A stretch of 64,000 nucleotides of DNA from positions 1 through 64,000 of the forward strand of contig NZ_JAQMHX010000013.1 in the NCBI RefSeq assembly GCF_028331445.1, read 5' to 3'. Position numbers and translations under genes: made by a program. This DNA is from Candidatus Phyllobacterium onerii (GTDB taxonomy: Bacteria; Pseudomonadota; Alphaproteobacteria; Rhizobiales; Rhizobiaceae). How positions within the stretch are numbered: position 1 is the stretch's first letter; each line of letters starts with the position of its first letter. Of the stretch, positions 50,836 through 58,209 are shown piece by piece. The notes beneath the pieces are model-generated. The model had not been told where the DNA came from, made no database searches, and worked only from the letters and a program-made list of their open reading frames with translations.

Positions 50836-51174
50836 CTAATGCCGGGTGTGGAAAGCTTGCTTAAGAGGCACCCCAAGGAGAGTGTCCCGCGCGCGCGCGT
50901 CAATGGTTGATTCTTGTATAGTCAATGCAGGGAGAACGCGTAATCTCTGCATATCCGCAAGGGAATTTTCTCGATCGGCTGCGCCCACAGCTATGAAGGA
51001 AGGATCGCGCAGTCCCCTATCGAACAGCGACATTATTGTTCTAGCAAGCCGCTCAGAATGATGGTGCGTTTTGGCTGGTCGTCGCAAAATTGCCGACGCC
51101 TGATACAACGCTAGTTCCATGATATGCCAATCCTCGCTTGAATAAGTGAGTTTTTGAAAAAGATTCGGTGCCAT
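50836..51174 (-). CDS. Small helical protein, paralogue family A
   Basis: A 112-residue paralogue of the products at 26831 and 23827 (LFQKLTYSSEDWHIMELALY, SERLARTIMSLFDRGLRD), with an extra C-terminal tail of about 30 residues. GGGAGGAAGTTAG precedes the ATG. No EcfG-type promoter found. Function unknown; the repeated occurrence near DUF3606 and other stress genes suggests the same physiological theme. Confidence 0.6.
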   Translation of the reverse strand: MAPNLFQKLTYSSEDWHIMELALYQASAILRRPAKTHHHSERLARTIMSLFDRGLRDPSFIAVGAADRENSLADMQRLRVLPALTIQESTIDARARDTLLGVPLKQAFHTRH

Positions 51175-51259
51175 CTAACTTCCTCCCACCTATTCTATAC
51201 TCCCTATAATATTTTCCCGCTATGCTCCGTCCGGTACCGGACAGTTCCATTCGATTGAA

Positions 51260-51538
51260 TCAAGCAATCGTACCCCAGGCATCATTCCAAAGTTCAAGGT
51301 TATCAATGATGACAACAACTTCGGCAAACCCGTAATTGTTTTTAACGTCCAAGGCGCGCTCAAGCGTCAAGGGAACGGGCGTCGCATAAAAATAATCGCC
51401 TTTGTTTGTAAGGCTGTTCTCTGGCCACTCGACTTCAGCCAGCACGCGCCCCTCTTGTTCAATTATCCTTAGGCGAACTGCGTTAACGGGTGTAAAGTCA
51501 GACGCGAGGAGTCTGCGATATTTGGCATTTTGATCCAT
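51260..51538 (-). CDS. Hypothetical protein
   Basis: A 92-residue protein with beta-strand character (VRLRIIEQEGRVLAEVEWP; FAEVVVIIDNLELWNDAWG). AAAGGTCAGG precedes the ATG. I recognise no family. It is divergent from the Crp/Fnr gene at 51706, with 167 bases between. Confidence 0.55.
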   Translation of the reverse strand: MDQNAKYRRLLASDFTPVNAVRLRIIEQEGRVLAEVEWPENSLTNKGDYFYATPVPLTLERALDVKNNYGFAEVVVIIDNLELWNDAWGTIA

Positions 51539-51606
51539 CCTGACCTTTCAGGCGTAGCAGCTTCGTTCTTACCCGACATTTTCCGAATGGCCTACATTCG
51601 CGAATT

Positions 51607-51620
51607 GTCCTCTAGAGGAC
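51607..51620. promoter_or_regulatory. Perfect 14-bp palindrome between divergent genes
   Basis: GTCCTCTAGAGGAC lies between the 92-residue gene and the Crp/Fnr gene, 86 bases before the regulator's ATG. It could be an operator for the regulator itself or for another factor; it does not match the TTGAT-N4-ATCAA Fnr/FixK box. Confidence 0.35.
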
Positions 51621-51705
51621 ATACCATTGTTCTTGATTTCTAGTCTGATATTTATGGTTTTGAAAGCGCTGGTTCGTCACTTTGTTCCTTGCGGGAAGGA
51701 GCATT

Positions 51706-52425
51706 ATGGCGTTGGTTCAATCCACTGTTCAAAACAAACTTCTTAAATCTTTGTCATCAGCAGATTTTGACCTGCTTGCTCCTGATCTCGAATACGTTGC
51801 CTTTTCGCTGCGCGATCAGATTGAAGCTCCGGACAAACCCATCGATAGTGCACTGTTTATCGAGGACGGTATTGCGTCCATTGTAGCAAAAAGCCCGGAC
51901 GGCGGCGACATTGAAGTTGGTCTGGTCGGGGTCGACGGTATGACAGCGACCACACTCGTCCTTGGTGGCGCCAGCTCGCCGCTTTCCGTCTATATCCAGC
52001 TTGCCGGTTCCGGCCACCGGATTGCCCGCGACAAATTGCTGGCAGCGATCGCACAAAGCTCAACCCTGCGAGGGGTGTTCCTTCTTTATATCCAGACACT
52101 GATCATTCAAGCGGCGACGACCGCTCTGATTAACGGTCAGGCCAACGCCCGAACAAGGCTGGCTCGGTGGCTGTTGATGGTGCATGACCGCACCTCGGGT
52201 CATGAATTATATCTCACTCATGAATTTATGGCGGTCATGCTGGGCATGCGCCGTCCATGGGTAACGGAGACCCTGCATTCACTCGAAGGCGAAGGCCATA
52301 TCCATTCTACGCGGGGTAAGGTCACAATGATCAACCGCGCGGGTCTGATGGCCGAGGCAAACGGGTTTTACGGCGTCGCCGAGCGCGAATATCAAAATCT
52401 ATTGGGCATAGCGATTTCTCGTTGA
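51706..52425 (+). CDS. Crp/Fnr-family transcription regulator 1
   Basis: A 239-residue regulator. An N-terminal cyclic-nucleotide-binding-like beta-barrel (FIEDGIASIVAKSPDGGDIE, VGLVGVDGMTATTLVLGG) is followed by a dimer helix and a winged helix-turn-helix with MRRPWVTETLHSLEGEGHI as the recognition part. No iron-sulfur cysteines, so not a classical Fnr. The start at 51706 has GGGAAGGAG. This Crp subgroup is frequent in rhizobia and its effector is usually unknown. A relative follows at 52531 and a broken copy lies at 24720. Confidence 0.82.
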   Translation: MALVQSTVQNKLLKSLSSADFDLLAPDLEYVAFSLRDQIEAPDKPIDSALFIEDGIASIVAKSPDGGDIEVGLVGVDGMTATTLVLGGASSPLSVYIQLAGSGHRIARDKLLAAIAQSSTLRGVFLLYIQTLIIQAATTALINGQANARTRLARWLLMVHDRTSGHELYLTHEFMAVMLGMRRPWVTETLHSLEGEGHIHSTRGKVTMINRAGLMAEANGFYGVAEREYQNLLGIAISR

Positions 52426-52530
52426 AGCTGGGCACAATTAGGTGACCGGACAATGATCTGTTATTCTAACGATCCAAGGCTGTTTTGCCTTGCTAAAAGC
52501 CAACGTTGAGTTGGTAGAAAGCCGAAATCC

Positions 52531-53238
52531 GTGTTCCAAGCAAAATTTGAGAACGCCTTGCTCAGGTCTCTGAGTGAGGAAGATTTTGCACTCCTAGCTC
52601 CCTATCTAAAATCGATGGAATTAACCTACCGCCAGCAGCTTGAGGTTCCGAACATCCCTATCGCCAATATGGTTTTTCCGGAAAGCGGCGTTGTTTCAAT
52701 CGTCGCCAAGAGTCCGGATGGCAACGACACAGAAATTGCCCTTATAGGTTATGAGGGCGTTACTGGGATTGCGTGTCTTCTGGGTGCGAAATCAACCCCA
52801 CACGCAACGTATGTTCAAGTGGCCGGTTCAGGCAATCAGATTGCCGTTTCTGACCTTTTGAGTTGCACGCGTCAAAGCTCGGGATTATTCGAGAAACTCC
52901 TCCTCTTCACCCAAAGCCTCAATATTCAGACGGCGTCAACAGCACTTGCAAATGTGAGAGGTGACGCCCAAACAAGACTGGCGCGATGGTTACTCATGAC
53001 CCAGGACCGAACCCGCGACAACGAATTGGGTATCACCCATGAGTTGTTGGCCGTCATGCTCGGGTTGCGGCGGCCATGGGTTACAGAAACACTTAATGGC
53101 TTGCAGTCTTCAGGGCTCGTCGCCTTGCGGCGGCAAGTGGTCACTGTATTGGATCGCGCTGGACTGATCTCTGTGGCCAATGGTTTCTACGGGGTGGCCG
53201 AAGAAGAGTATTCGAAGCTGCTCACCTCTAGCCCTTGA
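52531..53238 (+). CDS. Crp/Fnr-family transcription regulator 2
   Basis: A 235-residue paralogue of the preceding regulator: VFPESGVVSIVAKSPDGND, IALIGYEGVTGIACLLGAKS, dimer helix region LLLFTQSLNIQTASTALAN and HTH LGLRRPWVTETLNGLQSSG. The GTG start has no strong ribosome-binding site (GGTAGAAAGCC upstream). Both regulators lack cysteines for an iron-sulfur cluster. It is the source type of the frameshifted copy at 24720-25339. Confidence 0.82.
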   Translation: MFQAKFENALLRSLSEEDFALLAPYLKSMELTYRQQLEVPNIPIANMVFPESGVVSIVAKSPDGNDTEIALIGYEGVTGIACLLGAKSTPHATYVQVAGSGNQIAVSDLLSCTRQSSGLFEKLLLFTQSLNIQTASTALANVRGDAQTRLARWLLMTQDRTRDNELGITHELLAVMLGLRRPWVTETLNGLQSSGLVALRRQVVTVLDRAGLISVANGFYGVAEEEYSKLLTSSP

Positions 53239-53445
53239 TGAACCGCTTCCGTAGCAATCTGCGCTGAGTCGAGCTTGCCCTGGCCGAATAACTTCACCAC
53301 GATTCAGTTCGATGCGATCTGCACCGTGTTCCAATCTTTCGGCGAAAGGAAAGCTTGTGGTTGGAGCGCGCGGCGCTCGCTCCTTACGAATTTTCAACTA
53401 TTTTCTGACGGACGGCGTATGTCAATCGGTCCGGTTGCAGACAGA

Positions 53446-53470
53446 GGAACTATTCCCGGGTAGGCGTGTT
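53446..53470 (+). promoter_or_regulatory. EcfG-type stress promoter of a 61-residue protein
   Basis: GGAAC at 53446-53450, exact 17-base spacer, GTT at 53468-53470, 35 bases before the ATG at 53506. Confidence 0.6.
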
Positions 53471-53505
53471 TCAGGCTCAGATTATTGCTTCGGTAAGGTG
53501 AAGGG

Positions 53506-53691
53506 ATGACCAAAAAGGGACAAACCACAACGCCCGCCGAGGTGTTCAAGCGTGGAGGCAGCCACGTTGATTTTCACGATAATATGAAGCGTGGCCACAA
53601 GCTCCTCGAGAATGACAAACGATTTCAGGACCTTTTGGATTCGGTTGGAAGAGGCAGAAAACAAGCAGTCGCAACCCAAGCCACTCAATAG
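53506..53691 (+). CDS. Small hydrophilic protein, function unknown
   Basis: A 61-residue protein (MTKKGQTTTPAEVFKRGGSH, VDFHDNMKRGHKLLENDKRF). GGTAAGGTGAAGGG precedes the ATG and an exact EcfG-type promoter is 35 bases upstream, so I consider it a real stress gene. No family recognised. Confidence 0.6.
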   Translation: MTKKGQTTTPAEVFKRGGSHVDFHDNMKRGHKLLENDKRFQDLLDSVGRGRKQAVATQATQ

Positions 53692-53818
53692 ACCGGTAGG
53701 TCCCGGCGCCCCTAAAGCCATCCGACGGAGTTGATTGATTTTTCCACCGTCGGTCATAATGTCTTTTACTTTCCGAAGCGATGTCGGCCGCCTTTTGGGA
53801 TTCGCCGGGTGGTAATGC

Positions 53819-53944
53819 GTAGCCCTGTCGCAGCCTGCGGTGACCAAGCATCTCCGCAATCTCGAACGCCACGTCAACGCACGATTGCTGGAGCGTACGA
53901 CGCGCGCGGTCCGGCCAACTGCGCAGGGATTGAGACTCTATGAG
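53819..53944 (+). pseudogene. LysR-type regulator HTH fragment
   Basis: The plus strand reads VALSQPAVTKHLRNLERHVN and ARLLERTTRAVRPTAQGLRL, the DNA-binding helix-turn-helix of LysR regulators. It is blocked upstream by stops and ends after about 42 codons without effector domain. A remnant only. Confidence 0.6.
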
Positions 53945-54114
53945 GTGAGCCGTACGCGCTTGCTTTGATCGGGAACGCGATGGAGGGCGTTCGCTAGGAC
54001 ATGTGCGAGATCGAAGGTGCCCTTCGTGTCCATGCCCCGTCCTGCATTGGCGCGCAGCATTTTCATGGCATGGTAATAGAGTTCCAGAACAAGCATCCGG
54101 CAGTCACGGTCCAT
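53938..54114 (-). CDS. Hypothetical protein, doubtful
   Basis: A 58-codon frame from ATG 54114 (MDRDCRMLVLELYYHAMKML, GTFDLAHVLANALHRVPDQS) with protein-like helical composition. No clear ribosome-binding site and no family. The surrounding 53.95-54.6 kb contains nothing else I recognise. Confidence 0.25.
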   Translation of the reverse strand: MDRDCRMLVLELYYHAMKMLRANAGRGMDTKGTFDLAHVLANALHRVPDQSKRVRLTS

Positions 54115-54602
54115 CTCGTACTCGACATCGCCAGGTCGGTTTGATCTATGAGAAGCTGGCGTTTGGCGATTGTGGCGCGATTGACCGGTTCGTGCCCTCA
54201 TGGCGGCCGTCAGGCGCGGTGTTGCGGCCGCGCAGTTCGTGGCCCAACACGATAGGTGAACGATGCGCCCGGACCTACTTCGGAGGGCTAAATCAGCTGC
54301 GAATGAAGCGCACCTTGTCGTCCCCATGTACGCGCATCAACGCGCAGTTGATCGATGCAGCAACTGCCGGGCGCCATCTTAGGGAAACGTGATTTGACGA
54401 TGTTCACCAGTTTGAACATCCTGCCCATACCTACCCCTTGAGGCCCGGCCGCTCTCAGAGGCGTCCTGCCCCCGGTTGGGCCTCTCTTGCAGCATAGGAC
54501 GGCAAGAAAGATGGCCAGTATAGGACGAGCCGTTCAGCCGCCTCGGGCACGGAGCTTATGTTTCGCGTCGCTGCAGGAAAGTTGGTTAAAATTGGCGTAG
54601 CA
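54115..54602. other. Intergenic stretch, no gene recognised
   Basis: About 490 bases of GC-rich sequence without supported genes, ending at repeat A. Confidence 0.3.
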
Positions 54603-54743
54603 GCCAATGCTATGGTACTGACGGGTGGCTTCCGAGGGTAAGTGTGGTTACTGTTTTTACCGTGTTTTTTCGCCGTTTCTCGGGTCTATGTGGCGCGAAA
54701 TGTGGAACGAAATGTGGCTCAATGTGCCGACCGCTTTCATGCG
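54603..54743. repeat. Direct repeat A, copy 1
   Basis: About 140 bases with clear, imperfect identity to 55691-55833. It includes GGTACTGACGGGTGGCTTCC and, further on, three ATGTGG-like units (ATGTGGCGCGAA, ATGTGGAACGAA, ATGTGGCTCAAT) and ends CCGACCGCTTTCATGCG. Confidence 0.65.
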
Positions 54744-54830
54744 TGGTATTGCGACAGATTGGACAGATTGTATCCAAAGAATTGCGTGACTAGCGCCGCA
54801 TCTTAAGGGCCCGCCATAGCATCGACTCGC

Positions 54831-55028
54831 TTGGCGGCAGCCGCCGACCGTCCTATAGTAATAAAAAGAGAGGGGAGAAAATGGAGAGGGACGAATTCGT
54901 GTCATCGGTGGTTCAGGAAGGAAATCACCGAACTGAGAAAGCGCGACGAGCGCCGGATGTCGACAGGGGCTAGCTTATTCTGGGGGATCTTAATCGGATT
55001 TGGTCTTGCTATATGGTTGATCGACTAA
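54831..55028 (+). CDS. Possible small membrane protein, start uncertain
   Basis: The frame ends RKEITELRKRDERRMSTGAS and then LFWGILIGFGLAIWLID, a charged helix followed by a transmembrane helix and a stop. This tail looks like a real small membrane protein, but the only good ribosome-binding site (AGGGGAGAAA) precedes an ATG in another frame, so the start is unclear or a frameshift exists. The interval shown is the open frame. Confidence 0.35.
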   Translation: MAAAADRPIVIKREGRKWRGTNSCHRWFRKEITELRKRDERRMSTGASLFWGILIGFGLAIWLID

Positions 55029-55065
55029 CCTCCCCACGCATCACCGATAACACTGTTAAACTTTC

Positions 55066-55144
55066 GGTGTGACAGGCCGATAGATTGCCCTTTTAAACAA
55101 ACGTTTCAAATTCAGTTTGCAATAACGTGCGGTAAAAGCGGCAA
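55066..55144. repeat. Direct repeat B, copy 1
   Basis: About 80 bases resembling 56459-56542. Shared strings include GTGACAGGCCGATAGATTGC and the stretch AATAACG(T/G)GCGGTAAAA. Confidence 0.65.
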
Positions 55145-55282
55145 AAGTTGAAACTCGGTTTGACCCTACAGATTGTCATCTGGAAGACATAGGATTGCGC
55201 AAAATTTCGCAACCGATATCCAATTTTTAAGCATGGAGGCTGCCATGGCGACGCAGTTGAATGGCCGTTTGGAGTGCTCTGA

Positions 55283-55453
55283 ATGCCGCACGAGGGATCT
55301 GCGGATACCCTTCACTCGGACACCCCAATATTATGTTCCACCTGCGGTAACTATATCGGCAGGTGGCATGAGATCGAAACCAGTTTCATCAATCGGGGCG
55401 GTTGGAACGGAGTGTTCGATCTCCATGATGGCCATATCATCAAAAGATGGTAA
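55283..55453 (+). CDS. Small zinc-ribbon-like protein
   Basis: A 56-residue protein (MPHEGSADTLHSDTPILCST). CSTCGNYIGRWHE contains a CxxC and His, followed by INRGGWNGVFDLHDGHIIKR and W at the end; this compact ending is common in small rhizobial proteins. GGAG is nine bases before the ATG. Only one CxxC pair is present, so zinc binding would need the His residues. It is convergent with the NepR-like gene, two bases apart. Confidence 0.5.
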   Translation: MPHEGSADTLHSDTPILCSTCGNYIGRWHEIETSFINRGGWNGVFDLHDGHIIKRW

Positions 55454-55455
55454 TG

Positions 55456-55617
55456 CTATTTTTTGCGCTCTGCGTTATCAAGGCGGTCTAACAACTCTTT
55501 GAAGCGAACGTCCGTGGGTACCGTCTTGTAGCGCGTTACCAGCTCCTTACGAAGCTCGCCGTCGTAAACCGGCTGCTTCGCTTTATTGCTACGCTTTTTC
55601 TGTTCTTCGTCACTCAT
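55456..55617 (-). CDS. NepR-like small protein (candidate anti-sigma factor)
   Basis: A 53-residue protein: MSDEEQKKRSNKAKQPVYDG, then ELRKELVTRYKTVPTDVRFK and ELLDRLDNAERKK. The spacing L-x6-Y-x3-P-x3-RF-x-ELL-x2-LD resembles NepR, the anti-sigma factor that holds EcfG (NepR: LR..Y..(V/L)...PVP.RF..LL..L). It is short for NepR, which usually has 55-70 residues, and Pro-rich VP is VPT here, so this is tentative. An exact EcfG-type promoter 25 bases before the ATG fits the known autoregulation of nepR. GGAAGC serves as ribosome-binding site. Confidence 0.5.
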   Translation of the reverse strand: MSDEEQKKRSNKAKQPVYDGELRKELVTRYKTVPTDVRFKELLDRLDNAERKK

Positions 55618-55641
55618 AAATTAGCTTCCGAAAAAGCAGCG

Positions 55642-55666
55642 AACTCGGAAGTATGCCGTTGGTTCC
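55642..55666 (-). promoter_or_regulatory. EcfG-type stress promoter of the NepR-like gene
   Basis: Plus-strand AAC (55642-55644), 17 bases, GTTCC (55662-55666): GGAAC-N17-GTT on the minus strand, 25 bases before the start at 55617. Confidence 0.65.
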
Positions 55667-55690
55667 TGTAGGGCCGAAAAATGCTCGTCG

Positions 55691-55833
55691 GCCAACGCAG
55701 TGTGGTACTGACGGGTGGCTTCCAAGGGTAAGGATGGTTATTGTTTTTGCTGCCTTTTTCCCGCCAGTTCCTATGGTTTGTGGCGCAGAATGTGGAACGA
55801 AACGTGGCCCAATGTACCGACCGCTTTCATGCG
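55691..55833. repeat. Direct repeat A, copy 2
   Basis: Second copy of the element at 54603-54743 (GGTACTGACGGGTGGCTTCC to CCGACCGCTTTCATGCG), 1,088 bases further right, same orientation. Confidence 0.65.
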
Positions 55834-55918
55834 ACTGAAGTTACAATTTATCAGGAGGTGACGTTAAGGAAGTAACCATAGCGCCCAGTGATCGACTGCT
55901 GGACCTCATTTCCTCTGT

Positions 55919-56368
55919 TTATTCGAGGGAATATTCGAGGGTTAACGAGGGACCAAACCATTCAGGCGCCATCTTTCTCAGATCAAATAGAGCCGCTTCG
56001 CAGAAATTCTTGACTTTTAATCTATTCTGGTCTCGGACAGCAGGTGACGGCCCTTCTTTCAAATCTACCCCGGCAAACATCTGTATCACTGGGATCGCTG
56101 CTTCTCTATTTATCGCCTCAATGTCTTCTTTGATCATAGTTGCCACGCCGGCATCCGTCTTAGAAATATCAAGCCGTTTCCACAGATTATCCATCATCGC
56201 ATCAGTGGGGAATGTGAACTTAATGAATTGACCCTCTGCACATCCTCTTACTCGTGAAAGACCCACCATATAGGGCCGGAATTTCTCGGCGTTATCCGAA
56301 AACGCCGAGCTCTCCGCGACACTCACCAGTATCATTGCTGCGGTCATCGCCGCTAACGGAATTTTCAT
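55919..56368 (-). CDS. Exported hypothetical protein
   Basis: A 149-residue protein with a signal peptide (MKIPLAAMTAAMILVSVAES, cleavage near SSAFS). The mature part has VRGCAEGQFIKFTFP and KNFCEAALFDLRKMAPEW, with one Cys in each block that could pair. Probably periplasmic. No family recognised. The ATG at 56368 starts the signal peptide; an ATG seven codons earlier is less likely. Confidence 0.6.
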   Translation of the reverse strand: MKIPLAAMTAAMILVSVAESSAFSDNAEKFRPYMVGLSRVRGCAEGQFIKFTFPTDAMMDNLWKRLDISKTDAGVATMIKEDIEAINREAAIPVIQMFAGVDLKEGPSPAVRDQNRLKVKNFCEAALFDLRKMAPEWFGPSLTLEYSLE

Positions 56369-56458
56369 TCGATCTAACTCGCAAACCAACGTTTAGGGCA
56401 TCTGTTCTTATGAATCGCGATGCGTCAACTGCAAGGAATGCACTTAGCGTAAACGTCC

Positions 56459-56542
56459 GGCGTGACAGGCCGATAGATTGCCCTTTTGGATCAACAAACG
56501 ATTCAAATTTTCGATTGCAATAACGGGCGGTAAAATGACGGC
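56459..56542. repeat. Direct repeat B, copy 2
   Basis: Second copy of the element at 55066-55144 (CGTGACAGGCCGATAGATTG and TGCAATAACGGGCGGTAAAA), about 1.4 kb to the right, same orientation, upstream of the exported protein gene at 56651. Confidence 0.65.
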
Positions 56543-56650
56543 ACTATCCTGGAGCTGTGAAACCCTTGCAATTGCTGGGGTTGTGTACCTCTATTGGAAG
56601 TTAACAGCGCTTAGCTTCCAATAGCTCATATTAAGCGCGTTAGGGGAATC

Positions 56651-56995
56651 ATGCTTAAACTAGCAACCGTCGTGCTGCTTGCATTCATATCATCGCCAGG
56701 AGCAGCCCAGGAGCCTCAAGGACAGATAGCAGGGATCGGTGCCATGTCGTGCCAAGATGCCATAAAGCTGATCGACACAACGGCTTTCAAAACGCAGCTG
56801 TTTATTTGGGCAGCCGGATTCTTGTCCGGAGCAAACAGCGGAATGCTGGAAGGCAATTTACCAACACGAACCCTTCGTTCGGTCACGGTGGATACAGCCG
56901 CTGCAGACACATACGCTTACTGCGCCCGGCACGCCGACGAACATATCGTGGATGCTATAAAACAGATTTACATCGATCTGCCTCGGGCTCCTTAA
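56651..56995 (+). CDS. Exported small protein, HdeA-like layout
   Basis: A 114-residue protein with signal peptide (MLKLATVVLLAFISSPGAAQ). The mature part has MSCQDAIKLI, FIWAAGFLSGANSGM and ADTYAYCARHADEHIVDAI. Two Cys flanking a helical core with a W(A/V)xGFxSGxN motif is the layout of HdeA/Rap1a-like periplasmic proteins, but identity is not secure. The ATG follows TTAGGGGAATC. It lies 110 bases after repeat B copy 2. Confidence 0.6.
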   Translation: MLKLATVVLLAFISSPGAAQEPQGQIAGIGAMSCQDAIKLIDTTAFKTQLFIWAAGFLSGANSGMLEGNLPTRTLRSVTVDTAAADTYAYCARHADEHIVDAIKQIYIDLPRAP

Positions 56996-57161
56996 GCACC
57001 ATTACTCATCATGCGGCTCCACTCTACCGTCCGCACAGTACGGCAAACGTTGAAACTCGATTTTCGCCGTACACTCTTTATATAATATGCCCATGAACAT
57101 CGCATGGAACGCACCGTCATCGGCGGAGAGACTGCACCTGGTGACTTCGTTGCCGAGGTTT

Positions 57162-57187
57162 GGAACAAACGCTTCAGCTCAAAGGTT
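57162..57187 (+). promoter_or_regulatory. Possible EcfG-type promoter with one-base longer spacer
   Basis: GGAAC at 57162-57166, 18-base spacer, GTT at 57185-57187, 26 bases before the DUF3606 start. Confidence 0.35.
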
Positions 57188-57213
57188 CTCTCACGAGGTT
57201 ATTGGAGGAACTC

Positions 57214-57396
57214 ATGGCTGACGATAAATCAAAACGTGGCGCTAGGGACCGTGCAACAGTAGCAGCTGGTGAGAAGTATGACGTCGATCATCTTATGACG
57301 TCATTAAAACTAGGCCGGGACGATGCCGAGCAGCTGATAGCGAAGTACAATGGCAAACCGGGAGACCACCGGTTCGATCATTATTATGATAAGTGA
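57214..57396 (+). CDS. DUF3606-like small protein
   Basis: A 60-residue protein: MADDKSKRGARDRATVAAGE, YDVDHLMTSLKLGRDDAEQL. It matches DUF3606 in length, start and the block Y(E/D)(I/V)xxL(M)xx(F/L), so it is a second member beside that at 24144. TTGGAGGAACTC precedes the ATG. A near-consensus EcfG-type promoter lies upstream. Confidence 0.7.
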   Translation: MADDKSKRGARDRATVAAGEKYDVDHLMTSLKLGRDDAEQLIAKYNGKPGDHRFDHYYDK

Positions 57397-58209
57397 CGGA
57401 GCACCCGTGGATGATTCCTCTATGTGGGTTAACCCAGAATATCCTAGAGAGGCATCTACGCTGGACCAGACAGTGGCTCTCGCAGCTACCAGAGATTAGC
57501 CTCTATGGGGTTGGAATCGATTATGAAAGATCCGGTACTATCCCAGGGGGATTTCTAAAACAGACGCTAAGACGATGGGCCTTGAAATCTTAAAGGCGCT
57601 GCCAACCTGGTTGTATGAGGGGCAAGCGCTTTCGACACCCAGGGAATATGCGAAATGAGAGATTATTCATATCCGCAGTGTTGGCGCTTCGAGTGCCCGG
57701 CGCGCCGGCTCCAAGGACAATTCGGCACTGTCTAATTTCTGTTCCAGCTCGGCTTCCCGACTTCCTGCTCGTCTAAGCTCTTCTCACCCATGCTAGAAAC
57801 CTGCGCCCGACTTCTGGCTTACCGCTTCAAATTGCAACGGTTTGTCAGAAGCCAGACAGGTCCACTTACCCCCGTTTGAAATTTTCTCCGACGAGTGCTT
57901 CCTAGATCTTAACATACTGTTTACGTTAACATTTTCCACGATACCGCACTTAACTACGGCTTAGCTTCCTCTTATCGGACTGCAGATAGCCCAAGTCGGG
58001 CACTGTGGAGCTGGCCGGGTGGTACGGGATGAGTAGTGCAGATGGCTGGTCATCCAAAAGCCCATTTTCCTTATATTTCGGGCATTCCTTCGACTGTAGA
58101 GCCGCCGTTTCACCCATTATCGGCATTTTCAAACGACCCTTTATCCATAACCTCCGATATTGTACAAAACGGCATAAGCCCGCTCGAAGATGAAACGAAC
58201 TCAAACCCA
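57397..58209. other. Intergenic stretch, no gene recognised
   Basis: About 800 bases. Small frames exist (for example one near 57573-57657) but none has a ribosome-binding site or family resemblance. An AT-rich patch (TGTTTACGTTAACATTTTCC, near 57918) could be a protein-binding site. Confidence 0.35.

Noticed and set aside
57094-57161. Possible tRNA or attachment site near the DUF3606 gene
   Set aside because: No cloverleaf or 3'-terminal tRNA-like sequence could be formed by eye; no direct repeat flanking the resolvase remnant was found.
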